From assembly GCA_944391405.1 (NCBI GenBank), contig CALXTN010000003.1, forward strand, positions 1-64,000: a stretch of 64,000 nucleotides of DNA, given 5' to 3'. Both the position numbers and the translations under genes were made by a program. Of this stretch, positions 42,591 to 53,048 are shown in pieces; position 1 is the stretch's first letter, and each line of letters starts with the position of its first letter. This DNA is from an uncultured Alphaproteobacteria bacterium. Its GTDB lineage: Bacteria > Pseudomonadota > Alphaproteobacteria > RF32 > CAG-239. The notes below the pieces were generated by a model. That model searched no databases. It saw only the letters and a program-made list of their open reading frames with translations, and was not told the origin of the DNA.

Positions 42591-43517
42591 TTAAAGCATC
42601 TGCTGATATTTTATCGGGATTTCTTTTGTATAACTATACCACAATGGTTTTAAATAGGAATGCGTGAACCAAGGTGTCCATGGCTTGTGACCGGCAAAAT
42701 GAAGAATTATCGCTCTGTCATACACTTCTCGCGATGTTTGCGGAACACTTTCTTGGAAGAAATTACTCAAAAAATCAGCGTCTTTTTCTTCAAAAAACAC
42801 ACTATTGCAGTTATACTTATATGACAGTGGTTTTACATCTTGACCAAACACGACATTTAGAACATCTTGGTCACCAAATACTTCATTATGTGTGTTAAAA
42901 TATATAACTGCACTACGAATAATATCATCTTGCCTTATTTTATCTAAATTCAACAGCATAACACCACTATTAAAATAAAAATCTTGCTCTGTCAGATTTA
43001 TTTCTTTTATATGTTCAGGAAATTGATACATCAAACCGTCTTTTACCGCTGCCGCATATTTATCTGATATATCCGTTTCATACACCTCACTCAAATCACC
43101 TTGCACCAAAGTATCTGCATCCAAATACAAAACTTTGTCCAAATATGGCAAATACTCTGCCAGAAATATTTTTTGCAATGACACCTTAAACGACTCGAAA
43201 CGCCCCAAGCGTTTATAATCTAAGTCTAATTCTCGGCTCGGATAGACGTCTATGCTAACATTTGGGGTTTCCAAGGATTTCAGGTTTGCGATATCTTCAG
43301 CATCCAAATTTTTCCCTACAACATGAATGCGATACTTACTTTTCGGCAATTTGTTTTTTATAACAGAATTCAAAGAAACCATCATGTACGGCAAATATTT
43401 AGTATCTGTCATATACACTAAATTAACGGCTTTGGGTCTTAAACCGAACACAGCGATGATTGATATAACGAATAGACTTATTATCCCGTAAAATAAATAT
43501 TTAACTTTTGGCGTCAT
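42591..43517 (-). CDS. membrane-anchored GT8 glycosyltransferase (paralogue 2)
   Basis: This 308-aa protein has an N-terminal membrane anchor (residues 8-26) and a family 8 glycosyltransferase domain. It shows VNLVYMTDTKYLPYMMVSLNSV, the DxD motif in YLDADTLVQGDLSEVYE, YFNSGVMLLNLDKIR, FGDQDVLNVVF and a C-terminal ILHFAGHKPW. GT8 enzymes transfer galactose or glucose retaining configuration, as in LPS core synthesis. The DxD binds the nucleotide-sugar metal. It overlaps the paralogous upstream gene by 4 bp; the pair forms an operon. Confidence 0.88.
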   Translation of the reverse strand: MTPKVKYLFYGIISLFVISIIAVFGLRPKAVNLVYMTDTKYLPYMMVSLNSVIKNKLPKSKYRIHVVGKNLDAEDIANLKSLETPNVSIDVYPSRELDLDYKRLGRFESFKVSLQKIFLAEYLPYLDKVLYLDADTLVQGDLSEVYETDISDKYAAAVKDGLMYQFPEHIKEINLTEQDFYFNSGVMLLNLDKIRQDDIIRSAVIYFNTHNEVFGDQDVLNVVFGQDVKPLSYKYNCNSVFFEEKDADFLSNFFQESVPQTSREVYDRAIILHFAGHKPWTPWFTHSYLKPLWYSYTKEIPIKYQQML

Positions 43518-44539
43518 TGGAACCTCATCATCTCGTTATAAAATCTAAACCATAACTCTTTTAAAAATTCAGGACGATAATTTTCTTGCCATGGTTTATC
43601 TCCTGCGTAGTGAATTATAGTTGAGTTTTCATATATATTGAAGGTCTGTGAAGGTAGATTTTCACCAAAGTATTTACTTAAAAAATTCAAATCATCTTCT
43701 TCAAAAAAAGTACTTATGCAATTGTATCGATAAGACATTAATTTTAGTTTATCCCCGAATACTACATTAAGCACATCTTGATCTCCAAAAAAATCTTCAT
43801 GCGTTTTAACGTATGTTTCTAACTCTTTAACAATGTTATCTTCTCGCTGTTTTTTGAGGTTATACAACATAACGCCGCTATTAAAATAAAATCCTCTTTT
43901 ATCTAATCCGATTTCTGCCATTTCCTTCGGAAAACGGTAAAATATACCATCTTTTGCCACGGCTGCGTATACTTGTGAAACGTCGATATCGTACAACTCT
44001 CTTAAGTCTTTTAAAACAATGGTATCTCCATCCATGTAAATTACTTTATCTACATCTTTGAGTGTTTGCGGTAAATAAATTTTATGCATTCCAACTTTAT
44101 ATTGCATAAAGCGTTGCATATTTTCATAAGGAATATCCAATTCTTGTTGCGGAATGATTTTTACCCGTACTGTTTCCGGCGCTAATTTTTCTAAACTGCG
44201 TAACATATTTTCATCTTGTTCGGTTATATTTTCCGCAATGATATAGAAGTTATATATTGTCGTATTGCATTTCGTTTTTATCGCTGAATACATTGAAGTA
44301 CTCGTTGGTGGCGTATAGCGAGAATCGGTTATTAAAACGATATTCACTTCCTTTTTTTCATCGAAACACTTGTTTGATTGTAGCTTAATTTTTTGAGGTT
44401 GGGTTGGCTCACTCTTATTTATAAGCAATTGTTCTTCCTTTATTTTTTGTTCTGTTTCTGATTTTAGCATTTGCGATAACACTACACATATTGCCCCAAC
44501 TAAAACCGCCACCGCTATATAAAAAAACTTTTTAGACAT
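43514..44539 (-). CDS. membrane-anchored GT8 glycosyltransferase (paralogue 1)
   Basis: This 341-aa protein has an N-terminal helix (residues 5-23), a Lys/Glu/Gln stem region of about 40 residues, and a GT8 domain. Motifs are VLITDSRYTPPTSTSMYSAI, DxD in IYMDGDTIVLKDLRELYD, FYFNSGVMLYNLKKQRE, FFGDQDVLNVVFGD and TIIHYAGDKPW. It is closely related to the following gene and probably arose by tandem duplication. The anchor topology would place the catalytic domain outside the cytoplasm unless the helix is inverted (Lys-rich N-terminus, positive-inside). That is odd for a nucleotide-sugar enzyme. AAGGAG precedes the ATG. Confidence 0.88.
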   Translation of the reverse strand: MSKKFFYIAVAVLVGAICVVLSQMLKSETEQKIKEEQLLINKSEPTQPQKIKLQSNKCFDEKKEVNIVLITDSRYTPPTSTSMYSAIKTKCNTTIYNFYIIAENITEQDENMLRSLEKLAPETVRVKIIPQQELDIPYENMQRFMQYKVGMHKIYLPQTLKDVDKVIYMDGDTIVLKDLRELYDIDVSQVYAAVAKDGIFYRFPKEMAEIGLDKRGFYFNSGVMLYNLKKQREDNIVKELETYVKTHEDFFGDQDVLNVVFGDKLKLMSYRYNCISTFFEEDDLNFLSKYFGENLPSQTFNIYENSTIIHYAGDKPWQENYRPEFLKELWFRFYNEMMRFQ

Positions 44540-44668
44540 ATCTTATCTCCTTGATATTTTTTATCATGAAATTGTTAATTATTCGTGGATAATTTTTTTT
44601 CTGACTATAAATTCGCAGAATAACTTTATAGATTGATGATGTAGGTTTTATTTTGCAGAGGTTGTGTC

Positions 44669-45163
44669 ATGAATAAAAAATTAGCTTATGTTATTGCCAC
44701 TTATTTTGGACTTGGACTATCTAAGTTTGCTCCGGGAACCATGGGATCACTTGGCACTCTGCCTCTTGCCTACGTCCTCATCTATTTTGGTGGGTTTCAT
44801 GCTCTAATCGCAACAGCTGTTCTTATTTTTATTATCGGTGTCTTTGCAACAGATGCTGTTATTAAAGATTGCGGAGATAAAGATCCTTCTAAAGTAGTTA
44901 TTGATGAAACTGTGGGACAACTCGTTACTTTTTCTTTTGTGGCTTATATGGCTCCCGAATATCTAACGGGCTGGATTTCCGCCATTTACTATGTTTCCGG
45001 ATTTGTCTTTTTTAGATTTTTTGATATTCTCAAAATGGGACCGGTAAAATATGCCGACTCTAAAATTAAAAACGCTTATGGTGTTATGCTAGATGATGTT
45101 TTTGCTGGAATTTTTGCTTCTATCGCACTTCTTGGTGTTTTATGCTTTATGGTTAATCTTTAG
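44669..45163 (+). CDS. pgpA: phosphatidylglycerophosphatase A
   Basis: This 164-aa membrane enzyme has the PgpA motifs GLGLSKFAPGTMGSLGTLPLAY (residues 15-36), DPSKVVIDETVGQL near 73, and a C-terminal GVMLDDVFAGIFA. It removes phosphate from phosphatidylglycerol phosphate to make phosphatidylglycerol. About four hydrophobic segments are seen. It stands alone, with AGAGG before the ATG. Confidence 0.93.
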   Translation: MNKKLAYVIATYFGLGLSKFAPGTMGSLGTLPLAYVLIYFGGFHALIATAVLIFIIGVFATDAVIKDCGDKDPSKVVIDETVGQLVTFSFVAYMAPEYLTGWISAIYYVSGFVFFRFFDILKMGPVKYADSKIKNAYGVMLDDVFAGIFASIALLGVLCFMVNL

Positions 45164-45227
45164 TTTTTTAAAAGTTAAGCTACTGCGCTTGGTTTCATTT
45201 GTTTAAATTCTAATTTTTAATTAGTAT

Positions 45228-45434
45228 TTATTTTCTTTTTGCTTGCTTTAATGCTCTGAACACATAGTTTCTCTCAAAATCAAACAATCCCTGCCGCACC
45301 AGATGTTTTGAACTTTGGGTATGCGGATATTTGCTTAAATCATATAATAACTCTAAAAATAAACGGTTTGTGTATTTTATATCAGACAATTCAGAACTGA
45401 GCTTTGCCTGAGGAATCTTTTCTTTTTTTATCAT
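45228..45434 (-). CDS. hypothetical 68-aa basic protein
   Basis: A small basic protein with no family I recognise. AAGGAAAG precedes its ATG at the right distance. The sequence has a helical look (YTNRLFLELLYDLSKYP) and ends in ALKQAKRK. It is probably real because of the ribosome-binding site and isolated position, but evidence is thin. Confidence 0.45.
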   Translation of the reverse strand: MIKKEKIPQAKLSSELSDIKYTNRLFLELLYDLSKYPHTQSSKHLVRQGLFDFERNYVFRALKQAKRK

Positions 45435-45501
45435 TTTTCTTTCCTTTAGCTAAAAAGCGCAGTTGCTTAACTTATCTGCATTATATCGTTTTTAAATAGT
45501 T

Positions 45502-47325
45502 TCACTGATTTTTTTGCATTTCCAACTCAAGCCATTTATTTTCTTTTTCTTCACACGATGTCCTTAATGTCTCTAATTTTTGACTTAATTCGTAGAACTT
45601 CTTTTCATTTTCCGCATACAATGATGGATTGGAGAGTTCTCCCTCTATCTCTCTTATCTCTTGTTCTATTTGCGCAATTTCATCCGGCAACACTTCATAC
45701 AATCTTTGGTCTTTATAGCTCAGACGGACTTTTTTTGTTTCTATATTTTTTTCTGATTGTTCGCGTTCATTATTTTTTTTGCTGCCATCTTGCACACTTT
45801 TCTTTTTTTCATCTTTTTGATATGGTTCTATGTATTTTTTATACAGTTCCTCATAATTTCCTACATGCTCAATTACACTTCCATCGCCACGCATATACAG
45901 CATAGAAGTTGTGATTTTATTTAAGAAATCTCTATCGTGACTAACTAACAAAATTGTTCCTTGATATTCATCTAAAACTTCTTGCAGTAAGTCTAACGTA
46001 TCCATATCCAAATCATTTGTAGGCTCATCCAAAACCAAAAAATTTGATTCTTTTGCTAAAGACAACGCCAACATTAAACGATTTTTTTCACCACCAGACA
46101 GGCAAGATACCGGACTTTGCGCTTGCTCGGGCGTAAATAAAAAATCTTTCAAATAGGCTATCACATGGCGATAATGACCGCGAACATATATATGATCACC
46201 CTCTCCACATAATGTTCTCCATAGAGTTTTATTCGGATCCAGCATAGTTCTGTTTTGATCAAAATAAGCCATTTCCAAATTTTTTCCCATACGAACAAAA
46301 CCGTTATCCGGATTGAGATGCTGCGTCAATAACTTAATTAATGTTGTTTTTCCGGAACCATTGGGCCCGACTATACCTATTCTATTACCTTTTAACACGC
46401 GCAAAGAGAAATCTTTAACTATTTCACGCTCTCCAAAACTTTTGGAAATATGTTTCGCTTCTATAACTAATTTGGATTGTATTGCCGCCTCTTTTATTTC
46501 TAAATCTATATTTCCGGTCTTTTTAATTTGATCGCGGCGTTCTTGACGTAATTGTTGCAACTTTCTTAGTCGCCCTTGGTTTCGGCGCCTTCTGGCGGTG
46601 ACTCCTTTATGAAGCCACTCAGTTTCTTCTTCTATTTTCTTGTTTAAATTTTTTTCCTTTATAATTTCTTGATTGATAATTTCGTCTTGCCATTCTTCAA
46701 ACGCCGTAAATCCTTTATCGTTTGAATAAACCACGCCTCTATCTAACCAAAGTGTTTTATTAGAAATATGTGTCAGAAACGACCTATCGTGACTAATAAC
46801 AACAACCGCCCCTTGAAAATCTTTTACAATTTCTTCAAGCTTTTCAATTGTTGTGATGTCTAAATGGTTTGTCGGCTCATCTAACAATAAAATATCCGGT
46901 TCTGATATCAAAGCTCTGGCTAAAGCTGCTTTTTTCAATTCTCCGCCGGATGCTGTTTGTGGCGATACTTGTTTCTTTATTTCAAAGCGGTCTGCCCATA
47001 TATCGGCTTTATACTTCTGGTTTTCTCTTTCCTCTTCTTCTAACCCTGACAAGATAACATCCAAAAGAGTGGCATATGCTGAAAAATCGCCATTTTGCTC
47101 CATATAACTTATCTTTGTACCGGGTTGCACAAATACTTCTCCGTTATCGGGAGCTTGCACGCCAGATATGACTTTTAGTAAGGTCGATTTTCCACTACCA
47201 TTGCGCCCAACTAGGCATATTTTATCACCTCTTCCAATATTTAGACTAACAGATGTAAATAGAGGATGAACACCAAAAGTTAAACTGATTTCTCTTAAAG
47301 TATATATTGGGGCTTCTTTTACCAT
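45502..47325 (-). CDS. ABC-F ATPase (Uup-like)
   Basis: This 607-aa soluble protein has two ABC domains. The first has Walker A GRNGSGKST and signature SGGELKKAALA. The second has GPNGSGKTT and LSGGEKNRLMLALSLA, with LVLDEPTNDLD and LLLDEPTNHLD. Basic linker helices lie between them (KGVTARRRRNQGRLRKL), and a charged coiled-coil C-terminus follows (residues about 530-607), as in Uup. ABC-F proteins act on ribosomes or, for Uup, on branched DNA/RNA. No membrane segment is present. The start has only a weak Shine-Dalgarno. Confidence 0.9.
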   Translation of the reverse strand: MVKEAPIYTLREISLTFGVHPLFTSVSLNIGRGDKICLVGRNGSGKSTLLKVISGVQAPDNGEVFVQPGTKISYMEQNGDFSAYATLLDVILSGLEEEERENQKYKADIWADRFEIKKQVSPQTASGGELKKAALARALISEPDILLLDEPTNHLDITTIEKLEEIVKDFQGAVVVISHDRSFLTHISNKTLWLDRGVVYSNDKGFTAFEEWQDEIINQEIIKEKNLNKKIEEETEWLHKGVTARRRRNQGRLRKLQQLRQERRDQIKKTGNIDLEIKEAAIQSKLVIEAKHISKSFGEREIVKDFSLRVLKGNRIGIVGPNGSGKTTLIKLLTQHLNPDNGFVRMGKNLEMAYFDQNRTMLDPNKTLWRTLCGEGDHIYVRGHYRHVIAYLKDFLFTPEQAQSPVSCLSGGEKNRLMLALSLAKESNFLVLDEPTNDLDMDTLDLLQEVLDEYQGTILLVSHDRDFLNKITTSMLYMRGDGSVIEHVGNYEELYKKYIEPYQKDEKKKSVQDGSKKNNEREQSEKNIETKKVRLSYKDQRLYEVLPDEIAQIEQEIREIEGELSNPSLYAENEKKFYELSQKLETLRTSCEEKENKWLELEMQKNQ

Positions 47326-47453
47326 TTTTTTAACAGGATATCTTGTGTTTTAGAATTTACAATCTGTTCTTTATACTTTATTTTTTGTTGAAAGCAATAT
47401 TTTTTTGCTATATCTTGCTGTTTGGTTGATATTTGTCTGAGGGATGAAATTTT

Positions 47454-48569
47454 ATGAAAAAGTTTAGTCTTGTTTTCTGTTGTTTGTATCTTTGTTCTGC
47501 ATCTAATATTTATGCACAAGCACATAATTCTTCAGAGGTTTCTTCTGTCATTGATATTCAGCAAGTTTCATCAACCGATAAAATTACAAAAACAACAACA
47601 AGTAAAGTTACTTCCACCTCGGGGGACAATTTTGAAGCATTTGAAAAAAATACTTCTTTTAATGATGATAAAAGTTTAACTTTAGAGGAATTAAGACAAA
47701 ACGCCATCAATGGAGATACTGAAGCTCAACTTGATTTGGGCTATATGTACTTATATGGCGTCAAAGGAGTTAAGGTTGATTATTCTCAAGCTCTTTATTT
47801 TTATCAATTGGCTGCGGAAAAAAATAATGCTGTCGCTCTTAATAATTTAGGTAGTTTGTATTTCAACGGTTTGGGTACTAAAGTTGATTATGAAAAAGCT
47901 ATGAAATATTTTGAACAAGCTGCTCATTTGGGAAGTAATGATGCTGCTGTTAATCTTGCCATTATTTATTTGGGGGCAGATTTTCCAAATAAATCCAAGC
48001 AAGATTTTGATAAAGTTTTCTATCTTTTGAATCAGGCTCAAAAAACAAATAATTCTGCAAAATTTTTATTAGGCTATGCATATTATACTGGTTTTTTTGT
48101 TGAACGTGATTATATTAATGCATTCAAGCTTATTAAGAATGCTGCTGATGCTCAGTACGATGAGGCTCAGTTGGTTTTAGCTGACTTTTATATTGATGGG
48201 CTAGGCACTCCTAAAAACTATAATCGAGCTATTCAATATCTTGAATATGCAGCTAAACAGGGAAATTCTGAAGCTCTTATGCGACTGGCTGATATTTATG
48301 CTGCAGGTGAATTATATACTAAAGACATCAAAAAAGCATATATGCTTTATAATGTTGCGTCAGTTCTAGGGGTTGATGATGCTGCTGATAATCGCGATGA
48401 TTTAGAGAAGAATCTTGGAATTAATGATTTGTTACAAGTTCAAAATGATGCGGAGAATTATAAATTTCAACCTTCTGATTTAACAGCTTTTATCAGAAAA
48501 ACTTTTGGAAAAAGTTTACGCGTTTATATTGATTCAAATCAACATTTTGTTTCAAATATCAATAAATAA
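47454..48569 (+). CDS. secreted Sel1-repeat protein
   Basis: This 371-aa protein has a signal peptide (residues 1-22, ending NIYAQA) and a Ser/Thr-rich linker. About six Sel1-like repeats of 36 residues follow, clearest in AQLDLGYMYLYG, ALNNLGSLYFNGLGTKVDYEKAMKYFE and AQLVLADFYIDGLGTPKN, which are split here by the variable positions. Sel1 proteins scaffold complexes. Export to the periplasm is inferred. The downstream flippase-like gene begins 15 bases after the stop, so the two may function together at the envelope. Confidence 0.88.
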   Translation: MKKFSLVFCCLYLCSASNIYAQAHNSSEVSSVIDIQQVSSTDKITKTTTSKVTSTSGDNFEAFEKNTSFNDDKSLTLEELRQNAINGDTEAQLDLGYMYLYGVKGVKVDYSQALYFYQLAAEKNNAVALNNLGSLYFNGLGTKVDYEKAMKYFEQAAHLGSNDAAVNLAIIYLGADFPNKSKQDFDKVFYLLNQAQKTNNSAKFLLGYAYYTGFFVERDYINAFKLIKNAADAQYDEAQLVLADFYIDGLGTPKNYNRAIQYLEYAAKQGNSEALMRLADIYAAGELYTKDIKKAYMLYNVASVLGVDDAADNRDDLEKNLGINDLLQVQNDAENYKFQPSDLTAFIRKTFGKSLRVYIDSNQHFVSNINK

Positions 48570-48584
48570 TATGGGAGTTTGACA

Positions 48585-49541
48585 GTGAATATTTCGACAA
48601 TTTTAAATAAACTTGTTTCTTGGCTCGGTTTATTCTTTTTTGCACTTGCTGCTTATATGATTTATCGACAATTGTCAAAGTATTCATTAGATGAATTAAA
48701 AACAGCTCTGTTGAGCATTCCTTTAGATAATTTATTATATGCTCTGACTGCTTCCTTTGTCGGATATGTTGCTTTATCTACTTATGATTACTTGGCACTG
48801 AAATATATCAAAAAAAAATTAGCTGCTTGGAAATGGATTTTAACTGGTTTTGTTGGATTTTCTATTAGTAATAATGCCGGACATGCTATTGTTTCTGGCG
48901 GAACAGTTCGTTACCGTTTTTACTCTCGCTGGGGAATTTCTCCTGGAGATATTGTTAAGATGGTAACTTTTTCCGGATTTACTTATCTTGTCGCTTGTTT
49001 CTTCTTAATCATTGTTGGATATGTTTTAACACCTGAACATGCTTTTGGTGGAAATGATTCTACTAAAATGTCTACATTAATTACAATGATACTTTCCGTT
49101 ATTGGTTTAGCTATCTATTTATGGGCTAGTGTCTACTATAAAAAGGATTTGGTTATAAAGGGGATTGATTTCAAGATGCCTAATCTTAAATTAGCTTTAG
49201 AACAAGTCTTTATTGGCAGTATTGATATTGTGATGGCTTCTTTGGTACTTTATTCTGTTTTAATCTGCTTTGTTGAAATTGATTTTGTAACTTTTATGGG
49301 AGCTTTTATTATTGCTCAGGTTTTAGGTGTATACAGCCAAGTCCCTGGCGGATTGGGTGTTTTTGAATTAGTTTTCTCAAATATACTTCCAGGACAAGAT
49401 AACCAAGCTATTTTATTTGGTGCTCTTATCGCTTATCGTATCATTTATTATCTTTTACCGCTTATCTTATCTGGTATTGTTCTTCTGCTATATGAATTCT
49501 TTCGCAAAGATATAGATGATATAAATATTCAGCAAAAGTAA
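48585..49541 (+). CDS. lysylphosphatidylglycerol flippase-like (UPF0104) membrane protein
   Basis: This 318-aa protein has about eight membrane helices, similar to the N-terminal flippase part of MprF and to UPF0104/YbhN proteins. A TM-loop is followed by NNAGHAIVSGGTVRYRFYSRWG (conserved SGGTVRYR), and near the C-terminus comes QVPGGLGVFELVF. It lacks the synthase domain of MprF. GGGAG sits 8 bases before GTG 48585, which is preferred over an in-frame TTG at 48579. It follows the Sel1-protein gene closely. Confidence 0.82.
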   Translation: MNISTILNKLVSWLGLFFFALAAYMIYRQLSKYSLDELKTALLSIPLDNLLYALTASFVGYVALSTYDYLALKYIKKKLAAWKWILTGFVGFSISNNAGHAIVSGGTVRYRFYSRWGISPGDIVKMVTFSGFTYLVACFFLIIVGYVLTPEHAFGGNDSTKMSTLITMILSVIGLAIYLWASVYYKKDLVIKGIDFKMPNLKLALEQVFIGSIDIVMASLVLYSVLICFVEIDFVTFMGAFIIAQVLGVYSQVPGGLGVFELVFSNILPGQDNQAILFGALIAYRIIYYLLPLILSGIVLLLYEFFRKDIDDINIQQK

Positions 49542-49654
49542 TTTTACTAGTTGCGACTATTATACTGAGGTAAAGTACATAGTTAGAAGCTGTTTTAGGC
49601 TAATTTCTCTGTGGAAAGTCCTATTATTATATTTAGTATTCTCATTTCTTTTTA

Positions 49655-50074
49655 TTATAATTCAGACGTACAGTGAGGACAGCGTTTTGCTTTAATTGGG
49701 ATTTCCGAACAACAATATGGGCACTCTTTCATTTTTGGTTCAGCTGATTTTTCTTCCTTTATCATTTTTTCCTGCAACTTGTTTATGCCTTTTATCAAGA
49801 TGAAGACAGCAAACGCAACAATTAAAAAGCTAATTAGCGCATTGATGAATAATCCATAATTTATCGTAATAGGATTTTCTCCCGTTGTTAAATTTAGTTT
49901 TAAATCTGAAAAATCAACTTTACCCATCAGTAATCCAATCGGTGGCATTAAAATATCTTTCACAAGAGAATCTACTATTTTCCCAAATGATGCACCGATA
50001 ATAATACCTACCGCCATATCTATAACATTGCCACGCATAGCAAATTTTTTAAATTCAATTATGAAACTTTTCAT
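49655..50074 (-). CDS. mscL: large-conductance mechanosensitive channel with zinc ribbon tail
   Basis: This 139-aa MscL protein begins with the family N-terminus ([31 protein letters not shown], broken by the first helix) and ends with the second helix and a cytoplasmic tail. It opens under membrane tension to release solutes. The tail carries two CxxC pairs (CPYC and CPHC), a zinc-ribbon-like addition absent from E. coli MscL but known in other phyla. AGGAG precedes ATG 50074; the earlier in-frame ATG 50089 has no support. Confidence 0.93.
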   Translation of the reverse strand: MKSFIIEFKKFAMRGNVIDMAVGIIIGASFGKIVDSLVKDILMPPIGLLMGKVDFSDLKLNLTTGENPITINYGLFINALISFLIVAFAVFILIKGINKLQEKMIKEEKSAEPKMKECPYCCSEIPIKAKRCPHCTSEL

Positions 50075-50089
50075 CTTTTCTCCTTTCAT

Positions 50090-50119
50090 AAAAAATCCCC
50101 ACCTTTATAAGATGGGGGA
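50090..50119 (-). terminator. terminator of the nusA-infB-rbfA operon
   Basis: GC-rich hairpin with arms around 50093-50104 and 50109-50119, followed by a T-run on the minus strand, between rbfA and mscL. Confidence 0.75.
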
Positions 50120-50124
50120 TTTTC

Positions 50125-50523
50125 TTATTCATCCGCTTCAGATTTTAAATCCTTAGCAACTTTAGGATCTCTTAATAGTTGCTCAATCTTATCTACTTCT
50201 TCAAAAGACGTATCTATTCTGAAATTTAAATCCGGTGTATAGCGAAGCTTTAATTTTGATGCAATAAGCTTTTTCATACCCCACGTTTCAGCATTTAAGT
50301 CATCTTCTATTTGACCTAAATTTTGACCATTTAAAGTCATGAAGTAAATTGTGCAATATTTCAAATCTGGTGAAATATCTACATCTGTTATCGTTACAAG
50401 ATTATCCAAAATCAAAGGATTTCTTACCATTCCTTTTTCTAAGGCACCGGCAATGATCTTTTTTATCTCTTGGGCTATTCGTAACTGACGTTGAGATGGT
50501 TCTTTACTTCCGCGTATTACCAT
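50125..50523 (-). CDS. rbfA: ribosome-binding factor A
   Basis: This 132-aa KH-fold protein has SQRQLRIAQEIKKIIAG at the N-terminus, ITDVDISPDLKYCTIYFM in the middle and LKLRYTPDLNFRID near the end, all typical of RbfA. It assists late 16S rRNA maturation and cold adaptation. AGGAGA precedes the ATG, 15 bases after infB. Last gene of the operon. Confidence 0.95.
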   Translation of the reverse strand: MVIRGSKEPSQRQLRIAQEIKKIIAGALEKGMVRNPLILDNLVTITDVDISPDLKYCTIYFMTLNGQNLGQIEDDLNAETWGMKKLIASKLKLRYTPDLNFRIDTSFEEVDKIEQLLRDPKVAKDLKSEADE

Positions 50524-50537
50524 TGCTTTATCTCCTA

Positions 50538-53048
50538 TCAGAGTTTAGCAGCAATTGTTTCAAGTTCATAACATTCAATGTAGTCACCTACCTGAATATC
50601 ATTATAATTCTCAAAACTCATACCACATTCATAACCTTCTTTAACTTCCTTAACATCTTCTTTAAAGCGCTTCAACTGAGCTAAGTTACCATCATGGATA
50701 ACAACGTTATCTCTTAATAATCTTACTTTAGCACCACGTTTTACAAGACCTTCGGTTACCATACAACCACCAACTTTACCTACTCCAGTGATATTAAACA
50801 CGTTACGAATTTCAGCATATCCCAAGAACTTCTCGCGGATTTCTGGAGACAGTAAACCTTCAAGACCTTTCTTTACATCATCTGCGACATCATAAATGAT
50901 AGAGTAGTATCTGATATCAATACCATCTCGGCGTGCCATATCTCTTGCTTGTGGAATTGCACGAACGTTAAATCCGATAATGAACGCATTTGACGCTTTA
51001 GCTAAGGTTACATCTGATTCAGAAATAGGACCAACAGCTGAGTGTAATACATGCACAGAAACTTCATTTGTTGATAATTTATTGATTGTTCCTTCAATTG
51101 CTTCAATAGAACCTTGAACATCAGCTTTAATAATCACTGATAATTGTTTTGATTCACCTGATTTAATCTTATCAAGCATTTGTTCCATAGCCGATTTTGC
51201 ACTTTTAACCAACTTTGCATCACGCTCTTTACGAATACGGTAGTTTGTTACTTCGCGAGCCTGATTTTCATCTTTTACTACGATGAAATCATCACCGGCA
51301 GATGGAGTTCCTTGCAACCCTAGCACTTCAACAGGTGTTGCCGGAGTTGCTTCAAACACTTTCTTTCCGTTTTCATTAAACATAGCACGAACGTGTCCCC
51401 ACTCTTTACCTGCTATGCAAACATCTCCAACCTTCAGCGTACCATTCTGAACAAGTACAGTTACTACGTTACCGCGACCTTTTTCCATTTTGGCTTCAAT
51501 CACAGCACCTTCTGCCGCACGGTTTGGATTTGCTTTCAAATCCAAAATTTCTGCTTGTAATAAAATAGCTTCCACCAATTTGTCGATATTTATTCTCTTC
51601 TTTGCAGAAACTTCTGCGCATAAACTTTCACCTCCCATCTCTTCAACAGCAATACCATGTTGCAAGAGTTCGGTTTTAACTTTCATTGGATCCGCACCTG
51701 GTAAGTCAATTTTATTAATTGCTACAACGATTGGCACATTTGCTGCTTGCGCGTGGCGTATAGCCTCTACTGTTTGCGGTTTAATACCATCATTTGCTGC
51801 AACAACCAATACAACAATATCCGTTACTTTGGCTCCTCTGGCACGCATTTCTGAAAAAGCCTCATGTCCAGGTGTATCAATAAATGTAATTTTTTGACCG
51901 TTTTGTAAAGTTATTTGATATGCACCGATATGTTGAGTAATACCACCAGCTTCCCTTGCTGCCACGTTAGTTTCTCTTAGAGCATCCAATAATGAAGTCT
52001 TACCATGGTCAACGTGTCCCATCACAGTTACTACCGGAGGACGTGGCAATAAATCTTCCTCGGCGTCTTTCGGACCTGTCAATCCCTCTTCTACATCACT
52101 TTCTGCTACACGTTTAAATTTATGTCCCATTTCTTCAACAACAATTTGTGCTGTATCGGCATCAATAACTTGATTTATGGTTGCCATTACACCTAAAGAC
52201 ATCAATTTTTTAATAACATCCGCGCTTTTCTCAGCCATACGGTTTGCCAAATCTTGAACAGTAATGATTTCCGGAATAATTACTTCTTTGATGATTTTCT
52301 CTTGTGGTGCTTGTTGCTGAGCTTGAGGTTTGGGTGTCTTTTTCTTATAACGACGTCGAGGTGCACCGTACCCATAATCGTCCTCCTCCTCATCATCTCC
52401 AAACATGTATGAGTTTACATTTATTTTTGTATTGCGTTTTGGGGTTTCAAAGCTACGTTTTTGTATTTTTTTTCTTTCTTGTTCAAACGTTTCTTCTTTA
52501 CTCATTGGTCTACTTGATTCTGATGATGTTTTTTTGCTTTTTTTATTATAATACTCTTCTTCATCTTCATCATCACTATAATCTTCTTTCTTATGCTTGT
52601 AGTTATGAGGCTTTTCTTCATTTTCTTCATAATCATTTATCTTATTGTTTTGATATTTTTTTTCTTTTACAGTTTGCTCTGCTCTTTTTTGTTCTTCTTC
52701 TGCTTGCTCTGTTGCTTTTTTTTCGGCCTCAGCTTTTTCTGCTGCTATTCTAGCCTCTTCTTCCTCTTTTTGCTTTTGTCTTAACAATGCTTTCTCTGCT
52801 TCTTCTTGCTTCTTCTGAGCTTCATGCTCTTTACCTTTGTTAATTAATTCTATTTTTTGAGCCAAAACCTCATCTATCTCAACTTTAGGTTCAGCCTTAG
52901 CTTGAGTATTTGTACTTACAAATCTTTTTTTTCTCACTTCTACCTGTACAATCTTTTTGCCTTCTGGCTTTAATGTTGTATTCGGCTTTTTTAGTGTGAG
53001 GGTTGATTTTCCGGATAATGTTAGTTTTTTGCCATTATCTTCTGTCAT
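50538..53048 (-). CDS. infB: translation initiation factor IF-2
   Basis: This 836-aa protein has a long Lys/Glu-rich, repetitive N-terminal region (residues about 60-250) typical of alphaproteobacterial-type IF-2. The IF2_N domain and the GTPase follow, with [26 protein letters not shown] and [10 protein letters not shown]. Domains II-IV follow, ending in [12 protein letters not shown]. It places initiator fMet-tRNA on the 30S subunit. The start overlaps the YlxR-type gene by 4 bases. Confidence 0.97.
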   Translation of the reverse strand: MTEDNGKKLTLSGKSTLTLKKPNTTLKPEGKKIVQVEVRKKRFVSTNTQAKAEPKVEIDEVLAQKIELINKGKEHEAQKKQEEAEKALLRQKQKEEEEARIAAEKAEAEKKATEQAEEEQKRAEQTVKEKKYQNNKINDYEENEEKPHNYKHKKEDYSDDEDEEEYYNKKSKKTSSESSRPMSKEETFEQERKKIQKRSFETPKRNTKINVNSYMFGDDEEEDDYGYGAPRRRYKKKTPKPQAQQQAPQEKIIKEVIIPEIITVQDLANRMAEKSADVIKKLMSLGVMATINQVIDADTAQIVVEEMGHKFKRVAESDVEEGLTGPKDAEEDLLPRPPVVTVMGHVDHGKTSLLDALRETNVAAREAGGITQHIGAYQITLQNGQKITFIDTPGHEAFSEMRARGAKVTDIVVLVVAANDGIKPQTVEAIRHAQAANVPIVVAINKIDLPGADPMKVKTELLQHGIAVEEMGGESLCAEVSAKKRINIDKLVEAILLQAEILDLKANPNRAAEGAVIEAKMEKGRGNVVTVLVQNGTLKVGDVCIAGKEWGHVRAMFNENGKKVFEATPATPVEVLGLQGTPSAGDDFIVVKDENQAREVTNYRIRKERDAKLVKSAKSAMEQMLDKIKSGESKQLSVIIKADVQGSIEAIEGTINKLSTNEVSVHVLHSAVGPISESDVTLAKASNAFIIGFNVRAIPQARDMARRDGIDIRYYSIIYDVADDVKKGLEGLLSPEIREKFLGYAEIRNVFNITGVGKVGGCMVTEGLVKRGAKVRLLRDNVVIHDGNLAQLKRFKEDVKEVKEGYECGMSFENYNDIQVGDYIECYELETIAAKL

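Noticed and set aside
49655-50074. Zinc ribbon on MscL considered as a novel fusion.
   Set aside because: From general knowledge, MscL proteins ending in two CxxC pairs are widespread, so it is not new.
52304-52753. 149-aa plus-strand ORF rich in Phe and Leu opposite infB.
   Set aside because: It is the mirror of the Lys/Glu-rich N-terminal region of IF-2; composition is a by-product of the complementary strand.
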